DNA from: Planococcus sp. MSAK28401
Lineage (GTDB): Bacteria; Bacillota; Bacilli; Bacillales_A; Planococcaceae
Assembly (NCBI RefSeq): GCF_018283455.1
Contig: NZ_JAAMTH010000001.1
Coordinates: forward strand, 3,019,501-3,083,500
DNA length: 64,000 nt
Reading direction: 5' to 3'
The position numbers were made by a program, and so were the translations under genes. This document shows, one piece after another, positions 18,930 to 27,345 of this stretch. Within the stretch, counting starts at the first letter, position 1. Each line of letters starts with the position of its first letter. The notes under the pieces were generated by a model. It was not told where the DNA came from and searched no databases. It was given only the letters and a program-made list of their open reading frames with translations.

Positions 18930-20120
18930 ATGAGCGTTACCTTGAAAGAGAAAGGGAGATGGGACCCTTTGAAAGTTTTTTTGAAAGTATCAGTGGCCTA
19001 TATTCTCTCTCGGTTTTACCGAAATGCAAAAGGTCCGAAAATCGCCCTGGTGGGAGGAAACCTCGGAGAAAAATACGAAGATAATGCTTCCGTATTCCAT
19101 AAATATGTGGTGAATAACCATGCAGAACAAGTCACGGCTTATTGGATGTATGACCCGGCGACCGACTATGCGAAGAACGGGCGTATCCCAAATGCCGTAG
19201 CGCTTGGCAGCTTCCGTAATTACTTGCTGTTTTTCCGCGCCGATTACACGTTTCATGGGCATTCCTTGCTTTATGACATCGTGCCATCCGCCGATAAATT
19301 CTTGAATTTGAATCGCCGGACGGTTATTACGCATGTCAGCCACGGCATCGAAGGCTTCAAGAAAATCCTCATCCAAAAAGAGGATGTTCCACTCCTCAAG
19401 CGGACTGATTACTTCAACTGTGCCTCGCGCTATGAATACGAGTTGAAACGCGACAAATGGAAAATCCCTGAAGAAAAACTCATCATCACCGGATTCCCCC
19501 GTTTTGACCGCTATTTGCCAAACCAGCAGCCACCAAAAGAAATGAAGCGCATCCTCATGATGATGACTTGGCGTGAATGGCTGTTTGACCTCTCAAGGGA
19601 AGAATTTCTCGAAAGCAATTACTTCCGCAGCACGATCGGCTTATTGGAGCACGAAGGAATACGAAATCTCCTGAAGTCTAATGGCATACGCCTACAAATC
19701 GCCTTGCATCCGTTCATGAAGCGATTTGAAGAGCACTTCTTTTCGCTTGCCGACCAGGATTACGGCATCGAATTTCTGGATTTCAACCACGCATCCATCG
19801 AGCGTTCGATTGAAGAAAATGATATGCTTCTGACGGATATCACAAGCGTTTCCTGGGACTTCCTGTATTTGAATAAACCGATCATTTTCTTCATGTTCGA
19901 CCAACAGGAGTATACGGAAAAACGAGGATCTTATCTCGACCTTGATAAAGATTTATATGGATATAGATCCCCGACAGCAGAAGATGTCTACAACACGCTC
20001 ACCTATATGGTTGAGAACAATATTACGCATAACGAATGGTATGGGAAAGCCGATGAGTACATCGACTATTTCGACCAGGACAATTGCAAACGCTTGGCAC
20101 AACGCGTCATGAACGTTTGA
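18930..20120 (+). CDS. CDP-glycerol glycerophosphotransferase family protein (TagB/TagF-like)
   Basis: 396 residues. It resembles the glycerophosphotransferase domain of teichoic-acid enzymes that transfer glycerol-phosphate from CDP-glycerol at the inner face of the membrane. Family motifs are ITHVSHGIEGFKK (catalytic His region, about 137), IITGFPRFDRY (about 190), the LQIALHPFMKRFEEHF segment (about 255), and NDMLLTDITSVSWDFLYLNKP (about 300), where TDISS-type residues bind phosphate. It stands alone with its own terminator and no other teichoic-acid genes nearby, so a poly(glycerol-phosphate) modification or minor polymer is as likely as main-chain wall teichoic acid synthesis. Confidence 0.88.
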   Translation: MSVTLKEKGRWDPLKVFLKVSVAYILSRFYRNAKGPKIALVGGNLGEKYEDNASVFHKYVVNNHAEQVTAYWMYDPATDYAKNGRIPNAVALGSFRNYLLFFRADYTFHGHSLLYDIVPSADKFLNLNRRTVITHVSHGIEGFKKILIQKEDVPLLKRTDYFNCASRYEYELKRDKWKIPEEKLIITGFPRFDRYLPNQQPPKEMKRILMMMTWREWLFDLSREEFLESNYFRSTIGLLEHEGIRNLLKSNGIRLQIALHPFMKRFEEHFFSLADQDYGIEFLDFNHASIERSIEENDMLLTDITSVSWDFLYLNKPIIFFMFDQQEYTEKRGSYLDLDKDLYGYRSPTAEDVYNTLTYMVENNITHNEWYGKADEYIDYFDQDNCKRLAQRVMNV

Positions 20121-20150
20121 ATGTTTCACGTGGAACTCTGTTATGAGACG

Positions 20151-20193
20151 AAAAACCGGCAAACCTGAGATCATTTCAGGCTTGCCGGTTTTT
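20151..20193. terminator. bidirectional terminator between glycerophosphotransferase and exoA
   Basis: Long hairpin with arms AAAAACCGGCAA/TTGCCGGTTTTT and inner CCTGA/TCAGG, T runs on both strands. Confidence 0.9.
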
Positions 20194-20217
20194 GTAATTT
20201 AACAGATGAATAATCTT

Positions 20218-20982
20218 TTAAGATGACAGATTGCTCAGTTGCAGTTCTACCGGGCAATGATCCGATCCGTGTACATCTTTATGGATCGAGGCGCTCTTCA
20301 TTTTCCCGATGAGACGGTTGGAAGCGATGAAGTAATCGATGCGCCAGCCAACATTTTTCTCTCGGCAATTTGAACGATAAGACCACCATGAATAATGGCC
20401 GCCTTCATCAGGATGGAAATGGCGGAATGTATCCACGAAACCGTTGCCGAGAAAATCACTGATCTTCCCGCGTTCTTCTGGCGTAAAGCCTGAATTTTTT
20501 TTATTGGCTTTCGGGTTTTTCAAATCGATTTCCTGATGCGCGACGTTTAAGTCCCCGCATAAAATGACAGGCTTTTCGAGGTCCAATTTCTGGATATGTG
20601 AAAGCAGCTGGTCTTCCCATAATAACCGGTACGCAAGGCGCAACAGCCCGTGCTGGGAATTCGGCGTATAGCTATTGACCAGATAAAATTCAGGGAACTC
20701 CAATGTGATCAGCCTGCCTTCTGTATCGTGTTCCTCGAGACCGACCCCGTAATGGACATTCAACGGACGCTGTTTGGTGAAGATGGCAGTCCCTGAATAG
20801 CCCTTCTTCTGTGCATAATTCCAATATGTATAGTAACCCGGAAGCTCCAAATCAATCTGGCCTTCCTGCAATTTAATCTCCTGAACGCATAGAATATCTG
20901 CATCCACTATCTCAAAAAAATCCATAAATCCTTTTTTCATCACAGCACGCAGGCCATTTACATTCCATGATACCAACTTCAT
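20218..20982 (-). CDS. exoA: exodeoxyribonuclease III / AP endonuclease
   Basis: 254 residues from the ATG at 20982 (a GTG nine bases earlier is also possible). It cleaves abasic sites and trims 3' ends in base-excision repair. Family motifs are intact: KLVSWNVNGLRA (1-13), the metal-binding Glu in CVQEIKLQ (about 34), NSYTPNSQHGL (about 107), GDLNVAHQEIDL (about 145), and the catalytic SDHCPVELQL (about 240). Length matches ExoA/Xth. It faces the glycerophosphotransferase gene and shares its terminator. Confidence 0.95.
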   Translation of the reverse strand: MKLVSWNVNGLRAVMKKGFMDFFEIVDADILCVQEIKLQEGQIDLELPGYYTYWNYAQKKGYSGTAIFTKQRPLNVHYGVGLEEHDTEGRLITLEFPEFYLVNSYTPNSQHGLLRLAYRLLWEDQLLSHIQKLDLEKPVILCGDLNVAHQEIDLKNPKANKKNSGFTPEERGKISDFLGNGFVDTFRHFHPDEGGHYSWWSYRSNCREKNVGWRIDYFIASNRLIGKMKSASIHKDVHGSDHCPVELQLSNLSS

Positions 20983-21158
20983 CCCACTCACTCACTTTCT
21001 TTCATCAGTGTAGCGGAATAAAGGCCATGCCTCAAATGTGGAGGTTTCGATTTCTTTTTGCATTATATTGTAAAATTTCAGCAAATATTCAGTCAAAACT
21101 GTCTTTTTTTAGAGTCTGTCTTGTACAATAGACTTAACAAAAAAGGGGGCCTTCGGCT

Positions 21159-22436
21159 ATGGCGAAGTTCACGAAACCGGAAAAAAGCTGGGCATTTTAC
21201 GATTGGGGCAGCTCCGCATATTCCATTATCATCACAACCGCAGTATTTCCGCTTTTCTATAAAGCAGCCGCAACAGATGCCGGTGTGGAACTTGCAGATT
21301 CCACTGCTTATTTAAGCTACACCATCGCTATTTTCACGTTTATCTTGGCAATGCTCGGCCCGCTGCTCGGCACAATTGCCGATTACGAAGGAATGAAAAA
21401 GAAATTCTTCACTGTGTTTTTCTTGCTTGGCACAGTTTCAACAGCGATGCTCGCCTTCGTTCCGGAAGGACAGTGGCTGTGGCTCTTGATTTGTTATGTG
21501 TTCGCGGCGCTTGGAGCGACTGGCGCGAATCTATTCTATGATGCCTTCATTGTCGATGTCACGACTGAAAAGCGCATGAACCGCGTCTCCGCATTCGGCT
21601 ATGGGCTCGGCTATATCGGTTCGACCATTCCGTTTGCGCTCGCCATCTTAATCATCCTGCTTGCCCAAAATGAAGTCCTGCCGCTATCCGTTACAAATGC
21701 CAGCCGGCTTGCCTTTTTGATCACTGCGGCTTGGTGGATCCTCTTCTCCATACCGTTATTCCGTCATGTAAAGCAAAAGCATTTCATCAAACGCGAAGCG
21801 AGCCCCGTGGCCCAAAGCTTCCGCCGGCTCAGTAAAACGATCCGGGAAATCCGGCAATACCGCGCCTTGTTCCTGTTCCTGATTGCGTACTTCTTCTATA
21901 TCGACGGCGTTGGCACCATCATTTCTTTATCCACTGCCTACGGGACCGATCTTGGGTTAAGCGCCACCAGCCTGTTGATCGTTTTGTTCGCCACTCAAGT
22001 CGTGGCCGCGCCTTTTGCGATTCTCTACGGCAAGCTCGCCGATCGCTTTACCGGAAAGAAAATGCTGTATGTCGGCATTTTTGTCTATATTATCGTCTGT
22101 GTCTATGCAGTCTTCATTGAAACTATCATGGATTTCTGGATTCTTGCAATGCTGGTCGCTACTAGCCAAGGCGGCATCCAAGCCTTGAGCCGCTCTTACT
22201 TCGGCAAGCTGGTGCCCAAGCAAAATGCCAATGAGTTTTTTGGCTTCTACAATATTTTCGGCAAATTCGCAGCGATTACGGGGCCGTTGCTGGTCGGTGT
22301 CACTTCCCAGATCACCGGCAACTCCAGTTTAGGGGTTTTGAGTTTGGTCGTACTCTTTGTTATCGGCCTAGTCGTCCTCATCTTCGTTCCGGAGCCGGAG
22401 CCACATGATCCGATCGACGAAGTCGCTATTGAATAA
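21159..22436 (+). CDS. MFS permease of the UMF1/Atg22 type
   Basis: 425 residues, 12 predicted membrane segments, with AAAGGGGG before the ATG. The N-terminal KSWAFYDWGSSAYSIIITTA is the signature of the UMF1 (Atg22-like) branch of the major facilitator superfamily; loop motif GTIADYEGMKKKFF lies near 80 and ATSQGGIQALSRSYFGKLVP near 340. Substrates of bacterial members are unknown; vacuolar relatives export amino acids. It is monocistronic, bounded by a strong terminator. Confidence 0.9.
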   Translation: MAKFTKPEKSWAFYDWGSSAYSIIITTAVFPLFYKAAATDAGVELADSTAYLSYTIAIFTFILAMLGPLLGTIADYEGMKKKFFTVFFLLGTVSTAMLAFVPEGQWLWLLICYVFAALGATGANLFYDAFIVDVTTEKRMNRVSAFGYGLGYIGSTIPFALAILIILLAQNEVLPLSVTNASRLAFLITAAWWILFSIPLFRHVKQKHFIKREASPVAQSFRRLSKTIREIRQYRALFLFLIAYFFYIDGVGTIISLSTAYGTDLGLSATSLLIVLFATQVVAAPFAILYGKLADRFTGKKMLYVGIFVYIIVCVYAVFIETIMDFWILAMLVATSQGGIQALSRSYFGKLVPKQNANEFFGFYNIFGKFAAITGPLLVGVTSQITGNSSLGVLSLVVLFVIGLVVLIFVPEPEPHDPIDEVAIE

Positions 22437-22447
22437 TTCAACAGATA

Positions 22448-22477
22448 AAAAGCCTCCCACAGCTGTGGGAGGCTTTT
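22448..22477. terminator. bidirectional terminator
   Basis: Perfect 14-bp inverted repeat AAAAGCCTCCCACA with a GC centre, serving the UMF1 permease and the convergent YkuS-YtxH gene. Confidence 0.93.
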
Positions 22478-22485
22478 ATTCATGA

Positions 22486-23244
22486 TTAGTTATTCTTTTT
22501 TGCATCAGTTGGCTCGACTTTAATTTCGCCGTCTGAGTTTTTGCCGAGTGATGATTCACCGAATTCCACGACATCTACGCCGCCGGCATCTTTCTCAGCT
22601 TTCTTCACTTCTTTTTCTACTTTCTTTTCAGCCTTTTCGTGCTCTTTTTGGGCTTTTTCTTCTTTTTTCTCTTCTTTTTCTTCTGCTTTATCTTGCTGCT
22701 TTGCTTCTTTTTCAATCGCTTTTTCTTGTTTCTTCAATTCTTTTTCTTCTTTCTTCTCATCACGCTTCGTCTTCAGTTCATCAGCTTTCACTTTCGCCTG
22801 TTCGATGGAAGTGTTCACTTTTTCACTGGAATCCGAAGTTTTTGCTTTCACTTGCTCCTGCAATTCCTTACCGCTCTTAGGGGCAAGCAAGAGGCCTGCT
22901 GCAGCGCCAATCAAAGCACCTGTTACAGCGCCGGCAACGAAGCTTCCGCCGCCTCCGCCTGATTCAGAACCGTGTTCCTGTGCCATCGGTGCAGGCGACT
23001 GAATTTTGCCTTGGCGCACGAGACGCTCTTCGACTTCTTCTACAATTTCAAACAATGTGCGTCCTCTTGCTTCAACTAATGAAACGCTCATGTGGAAATC
23101 CGTCAAATCTTCTTGGTCACGGACGACCACTACGTCGTAATCTGTAGCATCTGTTTTCTTTTCAAGCATTTCTGCGCGATACCCTTTTTGTACTAATGCA
23201 TCGCGTACGGATGTAAATGGATGTTCAACTGCAATTTTTACCAT
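22486..23244 (-). CDS. YkuS (UPF0180)-YtxH fusion, putative general stress protein
   Basis: 252 residues in three parts. Residues 1-80 (IAVEHPFTSVRDALVQKGY, DYDVVVV) follow the UPF0180/YkuS pattern. Residues about 98-125 form a glycine-rich membrane segment with GALIGAAAGLLLAPKSG, the YtxH signature. From about 130 to 220 runs an extremely Lys/Glu-rich segment likely to be one long charged helix. YtxH-type proteins are SigB-controlled stress proteins in Bacilli; a SigB-like promoter sits upstream here too. The fusion to YkuS suggests that a small soluble domain is tethered to the membrane. AAAGGAGTGG precedes the ATG. Confidence 0.82.
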   Translation of the reverse strand: MVKIAVEHPFTSVRDALVQKGYRAEMLEKKTDATDYDVVVVRDQEDLTDFHMSVSLVEARGRTLFEIVEEVEERLVRQGKIQSPAPMAQEHGSESGGGGGSFVAGAVTGALIGAAAGLLLAPKSGKELQEQVKAKTSDSSEKVNTSIEQAKVKADELKTKRDEKKEEKELKKQEKAIEKEAKQQDKAEEKEEKKEEKAQKEHEKAEKKVEKEVKKAEKDAGGVDVVEFGESSLGKNSDGEIKVEPTDAKKNN

Positions 23245-23287
23245 TCTGTGTCCACTCCTTTTTTTTGAAAACTCTATGTTAAGATGT

Positions 23288-23312
23288 TTTCCCCTAATCC
23301 TCCTCTCTAAAC
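23288..23312 (-). promoter_or_regulatory. SigB-like promoter of the YkuS-YtxH gene
   Basis: GTTTAG (23312-23307), 13 bases, GGGAAA (23293-23288) on the minus strand, 44 bases upstream of the start. Confidence 0.45.
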
Positions 23313-23398
23313 TTATCCTTTCCGAACTCCCCTATTTTTTTCAAATTTTCACGCTATGAATAGCTTAATGAATTCGCTTATTCATAATGAAGTGTTTA

Positions 23399-24036
23399 GG
23401 CATCACATGGATAGACGCTGCCCTGCTTGGAGTTGGCCTCTTGCTATAAGCCAGAAAGAACGTCTGTCTTATAGCATCGGCTCACCCTTGACGCTGGACA
23501 GCTTAGAGATTTCATTGGGACAAGTGGGTTTAAATGGTTGTGCTTCTTGAGTATTCATCGGCCGGTGGGGGAATCGCTTCCTGCTTCAAGATATTTAGTG
23601 AGGCATTTCACATTCACTTTGAGCATCAGTTGGATAGTCGCCGCCCTGCTTGGGGTTGGCCTCTTGCCACAAGGCAGGAAGAGCACCTGTCTTATGGCAT
23701 CGGCTCACCCTTGGCGCTAGGCAGCTTAGAGATTTCGTTGGGAGACATGGATTTAAGTGCTTATGCTTCTTGAGTATTCGTCGGCCAGTGGGGAAATCAC
23801 TTCCTGCTTTACGGCAGATAGTGATGCATTTGATATTCGGTTTTAGCATCAGAGAGGCCGTCGCTGTCCTGCTTGGGGTTGGCCTCTTGCTATAAGCCAG
23901 AAAGAACGTCTGTCTTATAGCATCGGCTCACCCTTGGCGCTGGACTGCTTAGAGATCTCGTTGAGACCGATGTGTTTACATGGTTCTGCTTCCCGGTTAT
24001 TCATCCGGTTGCAGGGGAATCGCTTCCTGCTCCGAG
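23399..24036 (-). repeat. tandem array of three 223-bp repeat units (element on minus strand)
   Basis: Three diverged copies of one element. A 33-base hairpin in each copy starts at 23443, 23666 and 23889, giving a period of exactly 223 bases twice. Shared blocks (minus-strand orientation) are GGAAGCGATTCCCC, AGATCTCTAAGC-like, GGGTGAGCCGATGC, the hairpin, GAGGCCAACCCCAAGC. The same element occurs in the opposite orientation at 55.6-56.6 kb. No transposase and no ribosome-bound ORF is associated; short frames inside are not supported. It lies 3' of msmX on the same strand, beyond that gene's terminator, and fills the 936-base gap. Confidence 0.88.
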
Positions 24037-24135
24037 GCGGATGGTAGAACTTTTCGAGCGGGAACTATGGAAATCGGTTCAGACTACATATTGTTGTTCA
24101 TCTTCCTGCTTCCAGACTATTTGTTCAGTACATAA

Positions 24136-24172
24136 ACAAAAACCCCAACCGGCGTTTGAGCCGGTCGAGGCC
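24136..24172 (-). terminator. terminator of msmX
   Basis: ACCGGC/GCCGGT hairpin extended by CC/GG pairs and followed on the minus strand by TTTTTGTTT, just after the gene. Confidence 0.85.
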
Positions 24173-24180
24173 AATGGATT

Positions 24181-25305
24181 TTATACGGTTACTCCTGTGC
24201 GTTCTAGTGCCTTGATGCGTGTGCCGGTTTCTGCATCAAAGAAATGAACGTGTGCCATGTCAAAGGCGAGTGTCGCTTGATGTCCTGCTTCGATTGTAGT
24301 TGCTGCGTCGACCCGCGCGATAAATTCCTGGTCTTCGTAGACGGCGTGGAGAATCGTCTCAGCACCTGTCAGTTCGGATACGGTAATAGTCGCATCGAAT
24401 TCACTAGCCGGAATTCCAGACAGGTCTTCGTTATTAACATGGATATGTTCCGGGCGGATGCCAAGCGTGATTGGCTTATTGTCATAGCCTTCTGCTTTCA
24501 ACATATCCAATAGTTTTGAAGGAATCGCCATTTTTTTATTCCCTACAGCGAAAGTGCCGTCGATTAGCTGGCCTTCAAAGAAGTTCATTGCCGGTGAACC
24601 GATAAAGCCGCCGACAAAGCGATTTTCCGGGAAATCATAGACTTCTTTTGGCGTGCCTACTTGCTGAATCAATCCGTCTTTCATGACCACGATACGGGAG
24701 GCCATGGTCATCGCTTCCGTTTGGTCATGAGTGACGTAAATCGTTGTTGTTTTCAGACGGTTATGCAGCTTGGAGATTTCAGCGCGCATCTGTACGCGTA
24801 ATTTCGCGTCCAAGTTCGACAAGGGCTCATCCATCAGGAAAACTTTTGCATCACGGACAATGGCACGTCCAAGGGCTACACGCTGGCGCTGCCCTCCTGA
24901 GAGCGCTTTCGGTTTTCTGTTCAGGTAGTCTTCCAATCCGAGGATCGCGGCAGCTTCATCTACACGTTGTTTAATCTCCGACTTTTTGAACTTTCTCAGT
25001 TTCAACCCAAATGCCATATTTTCATAAACAGTCATATGTGGATATAAGGCGTAGTTTTGGAATACCATTGCGATGTCGCGTTCTTTCGGCTCGACATCAT
25101 TCATGCGTTTTCCGTCAATGAAGAATTCGCCTTCCGAGATTTCTTCCAGTCCTGCGATCATCCGCAACGTGGTCGATTTCCCGCACCCCGAAGGACCGAC
25201 AAACACGATAAACTCCTCATCTTTTATATGTAAATTGAAATCACTGACTGCCAATGCGCCTTTGTCATAGCGTTTGCCTAATTGCTCAATTTTAATTTCT
25301 GACAT
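24181..25305 (-). CDS. msmX: sugar ABC transporter ATPase of the MsmX/UgpC/MalK type
   Basis: 374 residues from the ATG at 25305, chosen because GAGGAG precedes it; the frame is open for 69 more codons upstream without family similarity. Walker A GPSGCGKSTT (about 38), Q-loop VFQNYALYPHMTV (about 80), signature LSGGQRQRVALGRAIV (about 134), Walker B VFLMDEP and H-loop VTHDQTEAM are intact. The C-terminal OB domain (GIRPEHIHV, about 280) marks the MalK subgroup. In B. subtilis MsmX energises several sugar importers made without their own ATPase; standing alone here agrees with that multitask role. Regulated probably by CcpA or a LacI-type repressor. Confidence 0.93.
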   Translation of the reverse strand: MSEIKIEQLGKRYDKGALAVSDFNLHIKDEEFIVFVGPSGCGKSTTLRMIAGLEEISEGEFFIDGKRMNDVEPKERDIAMVFQNYALYPHMTVYENMAFGLKLRKFKKSEIKQRVDEAAAILGLEDYLNRKPKALSGGQRQRVALGRAIVRDAKVFLMDEPLSNLDAKLRVQMRAEISKLHNRLKTTTIYVTHDQTEAMTMASRIVVMKDGLIQQVGTPKEVYDFPENRFVGGFIGSPAMNFFEGQLIDGTFAVGNKKMAIPSKLLDMLKAEGYDNKPITLGIRPEHIHVNNEDLSGIPASEFDATITVSELTGAETILHAVYEDQEFIARVDAATTIEAGHQATLAFDMAHVHFFDAETGTRIKALERTGVTV

Positions 25306-25318
25306 TTCCCATTCTCCT

Positions 25319-25332
25319 CTAAAGCGTTTTCT
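25319..25332. promoter_or_regulatory. cre-like box between promoter and start of msmX
   Basis: AGAAAACGCTTTAG (minus strand) matches the cre consensus at 11 of 14 positions, with a perfect AACGCTTT core, directly downstream of the -10, a repression position. Confidence 0.4.
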
Positions 25333-25335
25333 TTC

Positions 25336-25363
25336 ATTATAGAGAATTTGCAGTAAATTACAA
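25336..25363 (-). promoter_or_regulatory. SigA promoter of msmX
   Basis: TTGTAA (25363-25358), 16 bases, consensus TATAAT (25341-25336), 31 bases upstream of the start codon. Confidence 0.7.
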
Positions 25364-25373
25364 ATACAATCGT

Positions 25374-25385
25374 GCAAACGTTTGC
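25374..25385. promoter_or_regulatory. LacI/CcpA-type palindrome upstream of msmX
   Basis: GCAAACGTTTGC is a perfect 12-bp palindrome with the central CG typical of LacI-family operators, ten bases upstream of the -35. Confidence 0.6.
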
Positions 25386-25546
25386 CTAAATACATTCTAC
25401 AGAGGTAATATTCCCGCACTTCGGGAGGCAACCAATTCATAAAGTCCTTTCTATCAGGCTTTTTAAAAGTTGCACAAGCTCCGTTCCAACCAATTAAACC
25501 TGCATTACTCACTCCCCATCAGATCCTGGGCCCCTCTTCCCTCAAA

Positions 25547-25577
25547 ACAAAAAGCCCCCGAAGAATTCGGGAGCTTG
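25547..25577 (-). terminator. terminator of rlmN
   Basis: CCCGAA/TTCGGG hairpin with AAGC/GCTT base and TTTTTGTTTTG tail on the minus strand. The remainder of 25386-25592 shows no gene. Confidence 0.85.
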
Positions 25578-25592
25578 CTGTCTGTCATGCAA

Positions 25593-26666
25593 TTAGACCG
25601 TTACCGGTTTTTTCTCTTTTTTGATTTGCTTGCTGCGAAGCTGTCCGCAGGCAGCGTCGATGTCTGCGCCTTGTTCGTGACGGACACCGCAATTGATGCC
25701 TTTTTTCTTCAATGCATCATAGAATGCACTGATGGCTTCAGGCGTGCTTTGCTGGTATTGGTCGTGCTCATCGACCGAGTTGTAAGGAATCAAGTTGACG
25801 TAAGACAAATGACGCTTGTTTTCAAGCAATTTCGCCAGCTTGTTCGCTTCTTCGACATGGTCGTTGACGTCGCGCAGCATGATGTACTCGAATGTGATAC
25901 GGCGATTCGATTTTTCCAGGTAATAATCGATGGAATCCATCAATTTTTCAACTGGGTAAGCTTTGTTGATTTTCATGATACGTGAACGCAATTCGTTCGT
26001 TGGGGCGTGGATGGAGATTGCCAAATTGACCTGCAAGCCTTCATCCGCATAATCGTAAATCTTCGGCACGATACCGCTTGTGGAAACCGTGATATGGCGC
26101 GCTCCGATTGCCAACCCTTTTTGAGAGTTCACAACGTGGAGGAAATCCATCAAGTTTGTGTAGTTATCGAACGGTTCACCGATTCCCATAACAACGATGT
26201 GGCTGACGCGCTCTTCTTTTTGCTCTGCATCGAAGTGCGCCTGTACTTGCATGATCTGCTCGACGATTTCGCCGGCGTTCAAGTCACGGCTCTTCTTCAA
26301 CAGGCCACTCGCGCAGAAACTGCAGCCGATGTTGCAGCCGACTTGTGTCGTAACACATACCGAGTTGCCGTATTTAAAGCGCATGAGAACTGTTTCGATC
26401 AAGTTGCCATCCTGCAAACGGAAAAGGAATTTGATTGTGCCATCAGACGATTCCTGCTTGACTGCCTGGTCTAATGTACGGATCGCAAAATTGTTTTCCA
26501 AAAGCTCGATGCAATCCTTCGATAAGTTCTTCATCTCCGAGAATTCAGTGACACGTTTAATGTAAAGCCAATCCCACACTTGTTCCGCGCGGTATTTCTT
26601 TTGGCCATTTTCAACAAACCAATCTTTTAATTGTTCTATCGTCAATCCATAGATGGAATTTTTCAT
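25593..26666 (-). CDS. rlmN: 23S rRNA (adenine2503-C2)-methyltransferase
   Basis: 357 residues, usual length. Radical-SAM enzyme that methylates A2503 of 23S rRNA and A37 of some tRNAs through a cysteine-tethered methyl. The cluster motif CNIGCSFC (CxxxCxxC) lies near 110, GIGEPFDNY near 172 and the C-terminal methyl-carrying Cys in DAACGQLRS near 342. GAGGG precedes the ATG. It has its own promoter and terminator. Confidence 0.96.
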   Translation of the reverse strand: MKNSIYGLTIEQLKDWFVENGQKKYRAEQVWDWLYIKRVTEFSEMKNLSKDCIELLENNFAIRTLDQAVKQESSDGTIKFLFRLQDGNLIETVLMRFKYGNSVCVTTQVGCNIGCSFCASGLLKKSRDLNAGEIVEQIMQVQAHFDAEQKEERVSHIVVMGIGEPFDNYTNLMDFLHVVNSQKGLAIGARHITVSTSGIVPKIYDYADEGLQVNLAISIHAPTNELRSRIMKINKAYPVEKLMDSIDYYLEKSNRRITFEYIMLRDVNDHVEEANKLAKLLENKRHLSYVNLIPYNSVDEHDQYQQSTPEAISAFYDALKKKGINCGVRHEQGADIDAACGQLRSKQIKKEKKPVTV

Positions 26667-26701
26667 ATTAGGACCCTCATTTCAGAATTTCACAATTGCT
26701 T

Positions 26702-26730
26702 ATTATAATACTAAAAATCCAGGCTGGCAA
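26702..26730 (-). promoter_or_regulatory. strong SigA promoter of rlmN
   Basis: TTGCCA (26730-26725), exactly 17 bases, TATAAT (26707-26702) on the minus strand, 36 bases before the gene. Confidence 0.8.
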
Positions 26731-26831
26731 CAACTATTTTCGACTAAATCCTTTTATACCCGCTGTATTTCTGCATATTCCCGCTCCTAGAAGGGTACAG
26801 AATCAATACAGCAAAAAGGAGGAGAATCATC

Positions 26832-27299
26832 ATGGCAGCAATTACGCATGTGGGACTGGCGGTGCCCGATTTAGATAAGGCAATTAAATGGTACCGAAAA
26901 GTATTCGATTTTCATATTTTGGCGGGACCGTTTGAATTTGATGCAGAAACAGAAGGCACGGAGTCGATGACCAACGATTTACAGGGGCCGGAGATTCGCA
27001 AGATGCGCAATGTCCATCTCATGTCTTCGGACGGCTTCGGAATCGAGCTATTTGAATTCCAGGACCCTTCTTTTTCTGAAAAGCCGCCGCGGCGTGCAGG
27101 ATTTTTCCATATTGCCTTGGTGGTCGATGACATCGTCGAAACGATCGAACGCATTGTCCAGCATGGCGGGCGCCAGCGCAGCAAGATGTGGAATATCAAT
27201 AAAGGCAAGCCCCATTATTTAGTATATACCGAAGACCCATTCGGCAACATCATTGAATTATATTCACGCAACACATCAGAAATGTATGGCAATCGTTAA
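26832..27299 (+). CDS. VOC-family protein (glyoxalase/dioxygenase fold)
   Basis: 155 residues with AAGGAGGAG before the ATG. Two beta-alpha-beta-beta-beta modules: residues 1-65 (ITHVGLAVPDLDKAIKWYRK) and 85-150 (GFFHIALVVDDI, EDPFGNIIELYSR). Candidate metal ligands are His6, the His of GFFHIAL and the Glu of NIIELY, so a metal-dependent enzyme is plausible. It resembles lactoylglutathione-lyase-like proteins, but members range from glyoxalase to dioxygenases and resistance proteins; the substrate is open. Single gene with a shared terminator. Confidence 0.88.
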   Translation: MAAITHVGLAVPDLDKAIKWYRKVFDFHILAGPFEFDAETEGTESMTNDLQGPEIRKMRNVHLMSSDGFGIELFEFQDPSFSEKPPRRAGFFHIALVVDDIVETIERIVQHGGRQRSKMWNINKGKPHYLVYTEDPFGNIIELYSRNTSEMYGNR

Positions 27300-27306
27300 C
27301 CAAAAG

Positions 27307-27338
27307 AAACCGGACAGCCGAAATGGCTGCCCGGTTTT
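27307..27338. terminator. bidirectional terminator
   Basis: Hairpin AAACCGG-CAGCC/GGCTG-CCGGTTT between the convergent VOC gene and the CoA-transferase gene. Confidence 0.88.
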
Positions 27339-27345
27339 ATTTGTT

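Noticed and set aside
22541..23002. 153-codon Ser/Phe-rich frame opposite the YkuS-YtxH gene
   Set aside because: Composition is the antisense image of the Lys/Glu-rich helix.
23399..24036. Could the repeat array be a CRISPR?
   Set aside because: Units are 223 bp and diverged, with no short identical repeats and unique spacers, and no cas genes.
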